Origin: Dreissena polymorpha
Lineage: Eukaryota; Mollusca; Bivalvia; Myida; Dreissenidae
NCBI RefSeq assembly: GCF_020536995.1
Contig: NC_068359.1
Coordinates: 102,460,384-102,524,383, forward strand
Length of the DNA stretch: 64,000 bases
Direction: 5' to 3'
The notes under the pieces were generated by a model. It saw only the letters and a list, made by a program, of their open reading frames with translations, made no database searches and was not told the origin of the DNA. Every line of letters starts with the position of its first letter. Within the stretch, counting starts at the first letter, position 1. This document shows positions 20,368-34,885 of this stretch, piece by piece. A program made the position numbers and the translations under genes.

Positions 20368-21427
20368 TTAAGTGTTTTCCATACTGAACTTTCCCTCTTC
20401 GGCGGAACGCGGCCGTGTTCGGCACATAACATTAAATTACCTAAACATAAAAAAGTTATATGTTCAAATTATGTTAAACATTAATAATCATTGATCCATA
20501 CATAACGCAGCGATTATGCAACAGATTCTAACCATTTGTTATTTATTTCGAGCGGATGTGTGCAGCTATTATCAAGCTACACTTGATCTCTTTAGAACTA
20601 TAATGAAACATTGATTCGAAAAAAGGTTTACAAACAAAATACTATTTATTTTAATAGTTGTAGACGATTCTGCTTTAAAGTGCGAATCTGTGCCAGCACA
20701 ATACTCTTAGTTTACATCAGCTTTTCTTATTGCTTTGAGGACACCAACACATGTATAAACTTTAGCATTAACTTATTATTTATAACATTCGATTGTGTGT
20801 CTGCATAAGATGCTTTAGACCAAAAATAAATAACTTTCAAATTTTCACGTTTAGCAGAATCATTAAGTTGGAATTAAGGAAAATCAAGAACGTTCATGGG
20901 AAATAGTTAATTATAAATAATAAAAATGATAGTTTGACATTCAGTAACTTACAATAGCGCATACCGGTGTACGTGTATATGTCCTATTGTTTCTAGATTC
21001 AATACAATAAAAAGCACAGTCATGCATTCTATACATTCTTATATCATATGCTTATGACGTGGCATTATACGTGTTAGTATAATATTGATTCACCGCGATT
21101 TTAGAAAACTTCAGACAAATTTTGCTGAAATTGATCGAATGTTCACATTCTTTTAACACACTCTTAATATAAACTTGGGCTAGATAACTCCTCTAGATAA
21201 CTCTTCTTATCTATTTACGGGGACATGAGTTCTAACTTGTTTCGCTTTCATTTCAATGATTTATAAAAAGTTTAAACCAGCTTAAGGTGTGAAATTCGAA
21301 TAATGTCGCTATCGTTACTGTGTTATATTGTGTAAGTTTCTATTGGAAGTGAAAACGTTCACTGCGCTTTATATGTAACGTGTGCACGAAATATATCAAA
21401 ACGCTGAAGGCACTGTAGGTGTTCGCT

Positions 21428-21516
21428 GATGTAAAATGTCGTCCTTGATTAGCTTGTGCGCATTGCACAGGCTAATCAGTATGCACAGGCTAACCTTTTT
21501 GACATTCATTAAGCCC
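21428..21516. repeat. 'gtgtcgtcc' MITE fragment in the second array unit
   Basis: 'aaaatgtcgtccttgattag', 'gcacaggctaatcag' and 'cattaagccccgttttt' belong to the 5276-5533 family. Other array units lack it. Confidence 0.65.
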
Positions 21517-21661
21517 CGTTTTTCCTGAAAGCAGCAAATATGTACAGATTTCAATGATAAACACCAGACTGGCCAATCTCGTCTTTACAAACTGTTAAAC
21601 ACTATTAGTCATATAAACCATCTGCAGTGTGCCAGTGGTGAACTAAAAAGGCAAATACACT

Positions 21662-21733
21662 GCGTTGGTGGTGTAAAGGTTAGCATGGTTGCCTTCCAAG
21701 CAGTCGATCCGAGTTCGATTCCCGGCTAACGCA
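21662..21733 (+). tRNA. tRNA-Gly(UCC)
   Basis: This 72-nt gene has anticodon TCC and intact box A TGGTGTAAAGG and box B GGTTCGATTCC-like sequence. One change in the T stem (CCGAG) gives an A:C mismatch. A T run follows. Confidence 0.9.
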
Positions 21734-22570
21734 CGTTTTTTACTTGTTAGAAAGTTGATACATTTCATCTGGTTGAAATTTAAACATATATTAACAAGAT
21801 GTATTATATATGTTCACATGTTCGAGTGGAAAGTATGTGAGATTAATTAACGAGCTTTAAAGTACATGTATTGCGAGAGTGGTATCAATTTTATGCGGAA
21901 ACAATAACCAATGAAAAAATAAAGTGGACACTCTTGAGTCAATGTGATGTACATGCATGCCGAAGCAATTCAAACGGTCAATGCGAACAGGTGTGTGAAC
22001 GAACAAAAAGCAAGCTATTTGTAACAAAATTATGTTTTTGCTCATTATAGTCTTAGTTAAGTCCGTGTTCTTTTAATATCATACTGAACATTCCCTCCTC
22101 GGCTGAACGCAGCCTTGTTAGACACATTACATTAAATAACCTAAACAATAAATAGCAGTCATGCATTCTATACATTCTACTATCATAAGAGTGCATCTGC
22201 TTATGACGTGGCATTATACGTGTTAGTATGATATTGATTCATCGCGATTTTAGACAACTTTAGGCAAATTTTGCTGATATTGATATTAAGTTCACTTTCT
22301 TTTAACACACATTTAATTTAACTTGCGCTAAATAACTCTTCTAGATAACTCTTCTAATGTATTTACCGGGACACGAGTTCTAACTTGTTTTGCTTTCCTT
22401 TCAATGATTTATAAGGAGTTTAAACCAGCTTAAGGTGTGAAATTCGACTAATTACTGCGTGCGTACTGGTAATCCGACCATGGGAAGTTTGACAAGTTTC
22501 GATTGGAAGTGAAACGTTCACTGCGCTCTATATGTAACGTGTGCACGAAATATATAAACGTGAACTACCA

Positions 22571-22632
22571 TGTAAAGGTTAGCATGGTTGCCTTCCAAGC
22601 AGTCGATCCGGGTTCGATTCCCGGCTAACGCA
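22571..22632 (+). pseudogene. tRNA-Gly(UCC) fragment lacking the first 10 nt
   Basis: The 5' acceptor strand and start of the D arm are missing; 'taccatgtaaagg' joins the upstream spacer directly to tRNA position 11. The remainder is unchanged, including the anticodon. It cannot fold an acceptor stem. Confidence 0.9.
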
Positions 22633-22699
22633 CGATTTTTGCTTGTTAGAAAATTGATATATGTTATCTGGTTGATTTTTAAACATATTTAAACAAGAT

Positions 22700-22807
<108 letters not shown>

Positions 22808-24040
22808 TCAAGTTGGAAGTATGCGAGATAAGATAACAAGCTGTAAATTATTTATGAAAGAGTGGTATCGAATTTATCCGGAAACAATAACCAATAAAAA
22901 AAAAGTGGACACTCTTCAGTTAATGTGATGTACATGCATGCCGAAGTAAGTCAAAAGGTCAATTCGAAGAGGTGTGTGAACGAACAAAAAGTTAGCTTTT
23001 TGTAACAAAAAAATGTTTTTGCCCATTACAGTCTCATTTAAGTCCGTGTTTTCTTAATTTCATACTGAACTTTCCCTAAATAACCTAAACATAAAAAAGT
23101 TATATGCCCAAATTATGTTAAACATTAAAAAACATTGAATATACATAATACAGCGAGTATGCGCAAGATTCTAACGGTTGAAACATTTGATAGATGGCAA
23201 TATGGAGATTATGCACGTCATTTCATTTTGTTTCTACGTCAAGAATTCGTTGCTATTGCACCAAAACGACTAGAAATCTTGCTGAAAATGGTGTTGTTTC
23301 ACCGGTTGGAGTATTATATAGCTTGGCAATAGTTTTGTTATTTCATAACATTCGATTGTGTGTCTGCATAAGATGCTTTCAGCCAAAAATATATAACTTT
23401 CAAATTTTCACGTTTAGCACAATCATTAGGTTGGAATTAAGCTTTAAGAAAAATCCAGAACGTTCATGGGAAATAGATAATTATAAATAATGAAAATGAT
23501 AGTTTGACATTCAGTAAATTACGATAGCGCATACCTGTATACATATGTACTTGTTTATGTCCTATTGTTTCTAGATTCAATTCAAAATAAATAGCACAGT
23601 CATGCATTCTATACATTCTAATATCATAGGCTTATGACGTGGCATTCATTAATATACGTGTTAGTATGAAATTGATTCACCGCGAATTTAGACAACTTTA
23701 GGCAAATTTTGCTGAAAATGATCGAAAGTTCACTTTCTTTAACACACACTTAATTTAACTTGGACTACATAACTCTTCTAGATAACTCTTCTCAGAAGTT
23801 CTTATGTATATACCGGGACATGAGTTCAAACTTGTTTTGCTTTCCTTTCAATGATTTATAAAGAGTTTTAACCAACTAAAGGTGTGACATTCGACTCATG
23901 TCGCTACGTTACTGCATGCGTACCGGTAATTCAACCATGGGATATTTGACAATTTTCGATTGTAAGTGTAAACGTTCACTGTGCTTTATATGTAACGTGT
24001 GCAAAAAGTATATAAACGTGTACTACAATTTGGCGTAAGG

Positions 24041-24112
24041 GCGTTGGTGGTGTAAAGGTTAGCATGGTTGCCTTCCAAGCAGTCGATCCGGGTTCGATTC
24101 CCGGCTAACGCA
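24041..24112 (+). tRNA. tRNA-Gly(UCC), canonical copy
   Basis: This is one of four identical 72-nt copies (with 27794, 29661 and 36692). All stems pair, box A is TGGTGTAAAGG, box B is GGTTCGATTCC, anticodon TCC, no intron and no encoded CCA. A TATA-like element lies upstream and a T run follows. Confidence 0.97.
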
Positions 24113-24769
24113 CGGTTTTTATTGTTAAAAAGTTGATTTATTCATGTAGTTGATATAAACCAGATGTATTATATATATTACATGTTCGAGTGGAAAGTAT
24201 TGACACTAAATAATAAGCTATAAATTATTCAGTATTGCGAGAGTGGTAGCGAATTTAGGGGGGAAATTATAACCAAATTAAACAATTCGAAGAGGTGCCT
24301 GTGAAAGAACAAAAAGCAAGCTTTTGTAATAAAATTATGTTTTTGCTCGTTACAGTCTCATTTAAGTTCGTGTTTTCCTTAATTCTATACTGAACTTTCC
24401 CCCCTCGGCTGAACGCGGCCTTGTTCGACACATAACATTAAATAAATTAAACATAAACAAGTTGTATGTCCAAGTTATGTTAAACATTAATTATTATTGA
24501 TCCATACAAAACAAAGCGAGTATGCACAAGATTCTAACGGTTCGTTATTTACTTCGAGCAGATGTGTGCAGCTATTTTATCAAGTTACTCTTTATCTCTT
24601 TAAAACTGTAATGAAACATTGATTCAAAAAAAGGTTTTCAAACAAAACAGTTCTGGAAGGTTCTTCTTTGAAGTGCGAATCTGTGCCAGCATAATATCTT
24701 AGTTTACATCAGCTTTACTTATTACTTCGACGACACCAGCAAATGTATTCGCGTTAGCATAAACTTATT

Positions 24770-25221
24770 GTCCCCTATCGGTGAAACCGGAGGGGACTTA
24801 TGGTTTGCGCTCTGTCAGTCTGTCAGTCAGTCTGTCACACTTTTCTGGATCCTTCGATAACTTTAAAAGTTCTTCATATTTTGTCATAAAACTTGAAACA
24901 TGGACAGATAGCAATATGGAGATTATGCACTTCATTTCATTTTGTTCTTACGACAAGAATTCTGGTTGCTATGGCTACAAATAGACTAGAAATACTTGCT
25001 GAAAATGGTGGATCCTGCGATCACTTTAAACGTTCTTCATAATTATTTTGTCATGAAGCTTGAAACATTTGATAGATGGCAATATGGAGAGTATGAACGT
25101 CATTTCACTTTGTTCCTACGTCAAGAATTCTGGTTGCTATTGCACCAAAACGACTAGAAATATTGCTGAAAATGGTGTTGTTTCACCGGTTGGAGTATTA
25201 TATAGCTTGGCAATAGTTTTG
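24770..25221 (+). mobile_element. 452-bp GTCCCC element within the array units
   Basis: It begins 'gtcccctatcggtgaaaccg' and ends 'cttggcaatagttttg', flanked by TTATT. Edge units lack it and read 'aacttattattt' near 20771 and 47558, so they preserve the empty site. Full copies also start at 26640, 28516, 30130, 32000, 33874, 35548, 37420, 39296, 40966 and 42841; a 3' piece is at 23178-23337. It carries two internal degenerate repeats ('acttgaaacatggacagata' / 'gcttgaaacatttgataga'). It encodes nothing recognisable. It inserted once and was then amplified with the array. Confidence 0.85.
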
Positions 25222-25911
25222 TTATTTCATAACATTCGATTGTGTGTCTGCATAAGATGCCTTTCAGCCAAAAATATACAACTTTCAAATTTTCACGTTT
25301 AGCACAATCATTAGGTTGGAATTAAGCTTTAAGAAAAATCCAGAACGTTCATGGGAAATAGATAATTATAAATAATGAAAATGATAGTTTGACATTCAGT
25401 AAATTACGATAGCGCATACCTGTATACATATGTACTTGTTTATGTCCTATTGTTTCTAGATTCAATACAAAATAAATAGCACAGCCATGCATTCTATACA
25501 TTCTAATATCATATGCTTATGACGTGGCATTCATTAATATACGTGTTAGTATGAAATTGATTCACCGCGAATTTAGAAAACTTTAGGCAAATTTTGCTGA
25601 AAATGATCGAAAGTTCACTTTCTTTTAACACACACTTAATTTAACTTGGACTACATAACTCTTCTAGATAACTCTTCTTATGTATATACCGGGACATGAG
25701 TTCAAACTTGTTTTGCTTTCCTTTCAATGATTTATAAAGAGTTTTAACCAACCATAGGTGTGAAATGCGACTCATGTCGCTACGTTACTGCATGCGTACC
25801 GGTAATTCAACCATGGGATGTTTGACAATTTTCGATTGGAAGTGAAAACGTTCACTGTGCTTTATATGTTACGTGTGCAAAAAATATATAAACGTGTACT
25901 GTGACGTAATG

Positions 25912-25983
25912 GCGTAGGTGGTGTAAAGGTTAGCATGGTTGCCTTCCAAGCAGTCGATCCGGGTTCGATTCCCGGCTAACGCA
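25912..25983 (+). tRNA. tRNA-Gly(UCC), acceptor variant
   Basis: It is identical to the canonical copy except T5 to A (GCGTAGG), which leaves an A:A mismatch in the acceptor stem. The same variant occurs at 31270, three units away. Confidence 0.93.
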
Positions 25984-27793
25984 CGTTTTTTATTGTTAGA
26001 AAGTTGATTTATTCATGTAGTTGATATAAACCAGATGTATTATATATATTTACATGTTCGAGTGGAAAGTATTGACACTAAATAACAAGCTATAAATTAT
26101 ACAGTATTGCGAGAGTGGTAGCGAATTTATGCGGAAATAATAACCAATTAAACAAATTCGAAGAGGTGCCTGTGAAAGAACAAAAAGCAAGCTTTTTGTA
26201 ATTAAATTATGTTTTTGCTCGTTACAGTCTCATTTAAGTTCGTGTTTTCTTAATTCCATACTGAACTTTCCCCCCTCGGCTGAACGCGGCCTTGTTCGAC
26301 ACATAACATTAAATAAATTAAACATAAACAAGTTGTATGTCCAAGTTATGTTAAACATTAATTATGAATGATCCATACAAAACAAAGCGAGTATGCACAA
26401 GATTCTAACGGTTCGTTATTTACTTCGAGCAGATGTGTGCAGCTATTTTATCAAGTTACTCTTTATCTCTTTAAAACTGTAATGAAACATTGATTAAAAA
26501 AAGGTTTTCAAACAAAACAGTTCTGGAAGATTCTGCTTTGAAGTGCGAATCTGTGCCAGCGTAATATCTTTAGTTTACATCAGCTTTACTTATTACTTCG
26601 ACGACACCAGCAAATGTATTCGCGTTAGCATAACTTATTGTCCCCTATCGGTGAAACCGGAGGGGACTTATGGTTTGCGCTCTGTCAGTCTGTCAGTCAG
26701 TCTGTCACACTTTTCTGGATCCTTCGATAACTTTAAAAGATCTTCATATTTTGTCATAAAACTTGAAACATGGACAGATAGCAATATGGAGATTATGCAC
26801 TTCATTTCATTTTGTTCTTACGACAAGAATTCTGGTTGCTATGGCTACAAATAGACTAGAAATACTGCTGAAAATGGTGGATCCTGCGATCACTTTAAAC
26901 GTTCTTCATAATTATTTTGTCATGAAGCTTGAAACATTTGATAGATGGCAATATGGAGAGTATGCACGTCATTTCACTTTGTTCCTACGTCAAGAATTCT
27001 GGTTGCTATTGCACCAAAACGACTAGAAATATTGCTGAAAATGGTGTTGTTTCACCGGTTGGAGTATTATATAGCTTGGCAATAGTTTTGTTATTTCATA
27101 ACATTCGATTGTGTGTCTGCATAAGATGCTTTCAGCCAAAAATATATAACTTTCAAATTTTCACGTTTAGCACAATCATTAGGTTGGAATTAAGCTTAAA
27201 GAAAAATCCAGAACGTTCATGGGAAATAGATAATTATAAATAATGAAAATGATAGTTTGACATTCAGTAAATTACGATAGCGCATACCTGTATACATATG
27301 TACTTGTTTATGTCCTAATTTTCTAGATTCAATACAAAATAAATAGCACAGTCATGCATTCTATACATTATAATATCATATGCTTATGACGTGTCATTCA
27401 TTAATATACGTGTTAGTATGAAATTGATTCACCGCGAATTTAGACAACTTTAGGCAAATTTTGCTGAAAATGATCGAAAGTTCACTTTCTTTTAACACAC
27501 ACTTAATTTAACTTGGACTACATAACTCTTCTAGATAACTCTTCTCAGAAGTTCTTATGTATATACCGGGACATGAGTTCAAACTTGTTTTGCTTTCCTT
27601 TCAATGATTTATAAAGAGCTTTAACCAACTAAAGGTGTGACATTCGACTCATGTCGCTACGTTACTGCATGCGTACCGGTAATTCAACCATGGGATATTT
27701 GACAATTTTCGATTGTAGGTGAAAACGTTCACTGTGCTTTATATGTAACGTGTGCAAAAAATATATAAACGTGTACTACAATTTGACGTAAGG

Positions 27794-27865
27794 GCGTTGG
27801 TGGTGTAAAGGTTAGCATGGTTGCCTTCCAAGCAGTCGATCCGGGTTCGATTCCCGGCTAACGCA
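27794..27865 (+). tRNA. tRNA-Gly(UCC), canonical copy
   Basis: Identical to the copy at 24041, with intact internal promoters and anticodon TCC. T-rich sequence follows the 3' end. Confidence 0.97.
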
Positions 27866-29660
27866 CGGTTTTTATTGTTAGAAAGTTGATTTATTCATGT
27901 AGTTGATATAAACCAGATGTATTATATATATTTACATGTTCGAGTGGAAAGTATTGACACTAAATAATAAGCTATAAATTATTCAGTATTGCTAGAGTGG
28001 TAGCGAATTTAGGGGGAAATTATAACCAATTAAACAAATTCGAAGAGGTGCCTGTGAAAGAACAAAAAGCAAGCTTTTTGTAATAAAATTATGTTTTTGC
28101 TCGTTACAGTCTCATTTAAGTTCCTGTTTTCTTAATTCTATACTGAACTTTCCCCCCTCGGCTGAACGCGGCCTTGTTCGACACATAACATTAAATAAAT
28201 TAAACATAAACAAGTTGGAAGTCCAAGTTATGTTAAACATTAATTATTATTGATCCATACAAAACAAAGCGAGTATGCACAAGATTCTAACGGTTCGTTA
28301 TTTACTTCGAGCAGATGTGTGCAGCTATTTTATCAAGTTACTCTTTATCTCTTTAAAACTGTAATGATTCAAAAAAAGGTTTTCAAACAAAACAATTCTG
28401 GAAGATTCTGCTTTGAAGTGCGAATCTGTGCCAGCAAAATATCTTTAGTTTACATCAGCTTTACTTATTACTTCGACGACACCAGCAAATGTATTCGCGT
28501 TAGCATAAACTTATTGTCCCCTATCGGTGAAACCGGAGAGGACTTATGGTTTGCGCTCTGTCAGTCTGTCAGTCAGTCTGTCACACTTTTCTGGATCCTT
28601 CGATAACTTTAAAAGTTCTTCATATTTTGTCATAAAACTTGAAACATGGACAGATAGCAATATGGAGATTATGCACTTCATTTCATTTTGTTCTTACGAC
28701 AAGAATTCTGGTTGCTATGGCTACAAATAGACTAGAAATATTGCTGAAAACGGTGGATCCTGCGATCACTTTAAACGTTCTTCATAATTATTTTGTCATG
28801 AAGCTTGAAACATTTGATAGATGGCAATATGGAGAGTATGCACGTCATTTCACTTTGTTCCTACGTCAAGAATTCTGTTTGCTATTGCACCAAAACGACT
28901 AGAAATATTGCTTAAAATGGTGTTGTTTCACCGGTTGGAGTATTATATAGCTTGGCAATAGTTTTGTTATTTCATAACATTCGATTGTGTGTCTGCATAA
29001 GATCCTTTCAGCCAAAAATATATAACTTTCAAATTTTCACGTTTAGCACAATCATTAGGTTGCAATTAAGCTTTAAGAAAAATCCAGAACGTTCATGGGA
29101 AATAGATAATTATAAATAATGAAAATGATAGTTTGACATTCAGTAAATTACGATAGCGCATACCTGTATACATATGTACTTGTTTATGTCCTATTGTTTC
29201 TAGATTCAATACAAAATAAATAGCACAGTCATGCATTCTATACATTCTAATATCATATGCTTATGACGTGGCATTCATTAATATACGTGTTAGTATGAAA
29301 TTGATTCACCGCGAATTTAGAAAACTTTAGGCAAATTTTGCTGAAAATGATCGAAAGTTCACTTTCTTTTAACACACACTTAATTTAACTTGGACTACAT
29401 AACTCTTCTACATAACTCTTCTTATGTATATACCGGGACATGAGTTCAAACTTGTTTTGCTTTCCTTTCAATGATTTATAAAGAGTTTTAACCAACTAAA
29501 GGTGTGAAATGCGACTCATGTCGCTAAGTTACTGCATGCGTACCGGTAATTAAACCATGGGATATTTGATGATTTTCGATTGTAAGTGAAAACGTTCACT
29601 GTGCTTTATATGTAACGTGTGCAAAAAATATATAAACGTGTACTACAATGTGACGTAAGG

Positions 29661-29732
29661 GCGTTGGTGGTGTAAAGGTTAGCATGGTTGCCTTCCAAGC
29701 AGTCGATCCGGGTTCGATTCCCGGCTAACGCA
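29661..29732 (+). tRNA. tRNA-Gly(UCC), canonical copy
   Basis: Identical to the copy at 24041. The upstream TATATAAA starts at 29629, 32 bp before the gene. The downstream spacer has lost about 260 bp near 29822, making this a short unit. Confidence 0.97.
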
Positions 29733-31269
29733 CGATTTTTATTGTTAGAAAGTTGATTTATTCATGTAGTTGATATAAACCAGATGTATTATATATATTT
29801 ACATGTTCGAGTGGAAAGTATTCAATGTCCAAGTTATGTTAAACATTAATTATTATTGATCCATACAAAACAAAGCGAGTATGCACAAGATTCTAACGGT
29901 TCGTTATTTACTTCGAGCAGATGTGTGCAGCTATTTTATCAAGTTACTCTTTATCTCTTTAAAACTGTAATGAAACATTGATTCAAAAAAAGGTTTTCAA
30001 ACAAAACAGTTCTGGAAGGTTCTTCTTTGAAGTGCGAATCTGTGCCAGCATAATATCTTTAGTTTACATCAGCTTTACTTATTACTTCGACGACACCAGC
30101 AAATGTATTCGCGTTAGCATAAACTTATTGTCCCCTATCGGTGAAACCGGAGGGGACTTATGGTTTGCGCTCTGTCAGTCTGTCAGTCAGTCTGTCACAC
30201 TTTTCTGGATCCTTCGATAACTTTAAAAGTTCTTCATATTTTGTCATAAAACTTGAAACATGGACAGATAGCAATATGGAGATTATGCACTTCATTTCAT
30301 TTTGTTCTTACGACAAGAATTCTGGTTGCTATGGCTACAAATAGACTAGAAATACTGCTGAAAATGGTGGATCCTGCGATCACTTTAAACGTTCTTCATA
30401 ATTATTTTGTCATGAAGCTTGAAACATTTGATAGATGGCAATATGGAGAGTATGCACGTCATTTCACTTTGTTCCTACGTCAAGAATTCTGGTTGCTATT
30501 GCACCAAAACGACTAGAAATCTTGCTGAAAATGGTGTTGTTTCACCGGTTGGAGTATTATATAGCTTGGCAATAGTTTTGTTATTTCATAACATTCGATT
30601 GTGTGTCTGCATAAGATGCTTTCAGCCAAAAATATATAACTTTCAAATTTTCACGTTTAGCACAATCATTAGGTTGGAATTAAGCTTTAAGAAAAATCCA
30701 GAACGTTCATGGGAAATAGATAATTATAAATAATGAAAATGATAGTTTGACATTCAGTAAATTACGATAGCGCATACCTGTATACATATGTACTTGTTTA
30801 TGTCCTATTGTTTCTAGATTCAATACAAAATAAATAGCACAGCCATGCATTCTATACATTCTAATATCATATGCTTATGACGTGGCATTCATTAATATAC
30901 GTGTTAGTATGAAATTGATTCACCGCGAATTTAGAAAACTTTAGGCAAATTTTGCTGAAAATAATCGAAAGTTCACTTTCTTTTAACACACACTTAATTT
31001 AACTTGGACTACATAACTCTTCTAGATAACTCTTCTTATGTATATACCGGGACATGAGTTCAAACTTGTTTTGCTTTCCTTTCAATGATTTATAAAGAGT
31101 TTTAACCAACTAAAGGTGTGAAATGCGACTCATGTCGCTACGTTACTGCATGCGTACCGGTAATTCAACCATGGGATATTTGACAATTTTCGATTGGAAG
31201 TGAAAACGTTCACTGTGCTTTATATGTTACGTGTGCAAAAAATATATAAACGTGTACTGTGACGTAATG

Positions 31270-31341
31270 GCGTAGGTGGTGTAAAGGTTAGCATGGTTGC
31301 CTTCCAAGCAGTCGATCCGGGTTCGATTCCCGGCTAACGCA
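31270..31341 (+). tRNA. tRNA-Gly(UCC), acceptor variant
   Basis: It has the T5 to A change also seen at 25912 and is otherwise canonical. The shared variant marks equivalent units of the higher-order repeat. Confidence 0.93.
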
Positions 31342-33144
31342 CGTTTTTTATTGTTAGAAAGTTGATTTATTCATGTAGTTGATATAAACCAGATGAATTA
31401 TATATATTTACATGTTCGAGTGGAAAGTATTGACACTAAATAACAAGCTATAAATTATACAGTATTGCGAGAGTGGTAGCGAATTTATGCGGAAATAATA
31501 ACCAATTAAACAAATTCGAAGAGGTGCCTGTGAAAGAACAAAAAGCAAGCTTTTTGTAATAAAATTATGTTTTTGCTCGTTACAGTCTCATTTAAGTTCG
31601 TGTTTTCTTAATTCCATACTGAACTTTCCCCCCTCGGCTGAACGCGGCCTTGTTCGACACATAACATTAAATAAATTAAACATAAACAAGTTGTATGTCC
31701 AAGTTATGTTAAACATTAATTATGAATGATCCATACAAAACAAAGCGAGTATGCACAAGATTCTAACGGTTCGTTATTTACTTCGAGCAGATGTGTGCAG
31801 CTATTTTATCAAGTTACTCTTTATCTCTTTAAAACTGTAATGAAACATTGATTAAAAAAAAGGTTTTCAAACAAAACAGTTCTGGAAGATTCTGCTTTGA
31901 AGTGCGAATCTGTGCCAGCGTAATATCTTTAGTTTACATCAGCTTTACTTATTACTTCGACGACACCAGCAAATGTATTCGCGTTAGCATTAACTTATTG
32001 TCCCCTATCGGTGAAACCGGAGGGGACTTATGGTTTGCGCTCTGTCAGTCTGTCAGTCAGTCTGTCACACTTTTCTGGATCCTTCGATAACTTTAAAAGA
32101 TCTTCATATTTTGTCATAAAACTTGAAACATGGACAGATAGCAATATGGAGATTATGCACTTCATTTCATTTTGTTCTTACGACAAGAATTCTGGTTGCT
32201 ATGGCTACAAATAGACTAGAAATACTGCTGAAAATGGTGGATCCTGCGATCACTTTAAACGTTCTTCATAATTATTTTGTCATGAAGCTTGAAACATTTG
32301 ATAGATGGCAATATGGAGAGTATGCACGTCATTTCACTTTGTTCCTACGTCAAGAATTCTGGTTGCTATTGCACCAAAACGACTAGAAATATTGCTGAAA
32401 ATGGTGTTGTTTCACCGGTTGGAGTATTATATAGCTTGGCAATAGTTTTGTTATTTCATAACATTCGATTGTGTGTCTGCATAAGATCCTTTCAGCCAAA
32501 AATATATAACTTTCAAATTTTCACGTTTAGCACAATCATTAGGTTGGAATTAAGCTTTAAGAAAAATCCAGAACGTTCATGGGAAATAGATAATTATAAA
32601 TAATGAAAATGATAGTTTGACATTCAGTAAATTACGATAGCGCATACCTGTATACATATGTACTTGTTTATGTCCTATTGTTTCTAGATTCAATACAAAA
32701 TAAATAGCACAGTCATGCATTCTATACATTCTAATATCATATGCTTATGACGTGTCATTCATTAATATACGTGTTAGTATGAAATTGATTCACCGCGAAT
32801 TTAGAAAACTTTAGGCAAATTTTGCTGAAAATGATCGAAAGTTCACTTTCTTTTAACACACACTTAATTTAACTTGGACTACATAACTCTTCTAGATAAC
32901 TCTTCTTATGTATTTACCGGGACATGAGTTCAAACTTGTTTTGCTTTCCTTTCAATGATTTATAAAGAGTTTTAACCAGCTGAAGGTGTGAAATGCGACT
33001 CATGTCGCTACGTTACTGCATGCGTACCGGTTATTCAACCATGGGATATTTGACAATTTTCGATTGGAAGTGAAAACGTTCACTGTGCTTTATATGTCAC
33101 GTGTGCAAAAAATATATAAACGTGTACTACCATGTCAGGTAAGG

Positions 33145-33216
33145 GCGTTGGTGGTTTATAGGTTAGCATGGTTGCCTTCCAAGCAGTCGATCCGGGTTCG
33201 ATTCCCGGCTAACGCA
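33145..33216 (+). tRNA. tRNA-Gly(UCC), box A variant
   Basis: The D-arm/box A region reads TGGTTTATAGG instead of TGGTGTAAAGG, changing a conserved purine of box A. The rest is canonical. Transcription may be reduced. Confidence 0.85.
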
Positions 33217-34813
33217 CGTTTTTTATTGATAGAAAGTTGATTTATTCATGTAGTTGATATAAACCAGATGTATTATATATATTTACATGTTCGAGTGGAA
33301 AGTATTGACACTAAATAACAAGCTATAAATTATTCAGTATTGCGAGAGTGGTAACGAATTTATGCGGAAATAATAACCAATTAAAAAATTCGAAGAGGTG
33401 CCTGTGAAAGAACAAAAAGCAAGCTTTGTGTAATAAAATTATGTTTTTGCTCATTACAGTCTCATTTAAGTTCGTGTTTTCTTAATTCCATACTGAACTT
33501 TCCCTCCTCGGCTGAACGCGGCCTTGTTCGACACATAACATTAAATAAATCAAACATAAACAAGTTGTATGTCCAAGTTATGTTTAACATTAATTATCAT
33601 TGATCCATACAAAACAAAGCGAGTATGCACAAGATTCTAACGGTTCGTTATTTACTTCGAGCAGATGTGTGCAGCTATTTTATTAAGTTACTCTTTATCT
33701 CTTTAAAACTGTAATGAAACATTGATTCAAAAAAAGGTTTTCAAACAAAACAGTTCTGGAAGATTCTGCTTTGAAGTGCGAATCTGTGCCAGCATAATAT
33801 CTTTAGTTTACATCTGCTTTACTTATTACTTCGACGACACCAAAAAATGTATTCACGTTAGCATAAACTTATTGTCCCCTATCGGTGAAACCGGAGGGGA
33901 CTTATGGTTTGCGCTCTGTCAGTCTGTCAGTCAGTCTGTCACACTTTTCTGGATCCTTCGATAACTTTAAAAGTTCTTCATATTTTTTCATAAAACTTGA
34001 AACATGGACAGATAGCAATATGGAGATTATGCACTTCATTTCATTTTGTTCTTACGACAAGAATTCTGGTTGCTATGGCTACAAATAGACTAGAAATATT
34101 GCTGAAAATGGTGGATCCTGCGATCACTTTAAACGTTCTTCATAATTATTTTGTCATGAAGCTTGAAACATTTGATAGATGGCAATATGGAGAGTATGCA
34201 CGTCATTTCACTTTGTTCCTACGTCAAGAATTCTGGTTGCTATTGCACCAAAACGACTAGAAATCTTGCTGAAAATGGTGTTGTTTCACCGGTTGGAGTA
34301 TTATATTGCTTGGCAATAGTTTTGTTATTTCATAACATTCGATTGTGTGTCTGCATAAGATGCTTTCAGCCAAAAATATATAACTTTCAAATTTTCACGT
34401 TTAGCACAATCATTAGGTTGGAATTAAGCTTTAAGAAAAATCCAGAACGTTCATGGGAAATAGATAATTATAAATAATGAAAATGATAGTTTGACATTCA
34501 GTAAATTACGATAACGCATACCTGTATACATATGTACTTGTTTATGTCCTATTGTTTCTAGATTAAATACAAAATAAATAGCACAGTTATGCATTCTATA
34601 CATTCTAATACATTCTAATATCATATGCCAATGGCGTGGCATTCATTAATATACGTGTTAGTATGAAATTGATTCACCGCGAATTAAGAAAACTTTAGTC
34701 AAATTTTGCTGAAAATGATCGAAAGTTCACTTTCTTTTAACACACACTTAATTTAACTTGGACTACATAACTCTTCTATATAACTCTTCTTATGTATTAT
34801 CCGTGACGTAAGG

Positions 34814-34885
34814 GCAATGGTGGTGTAAAGGTTAGCATGGTTGCCTTCCAAGCAGTCGATCCGGGTTTGATTCCCGGCTAAAGCA
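34814..34885 (+). tRNA. tRNA-Gly(UCC), probable pseudogene
   Basis: The acceptor strands GCAATGG and CTAAAGC have two mismatches, and the T loop carries TTTGATT in place of TTCGATT. The anticodon is intact. Folding and box B are both impaired. Confidence 0.75.
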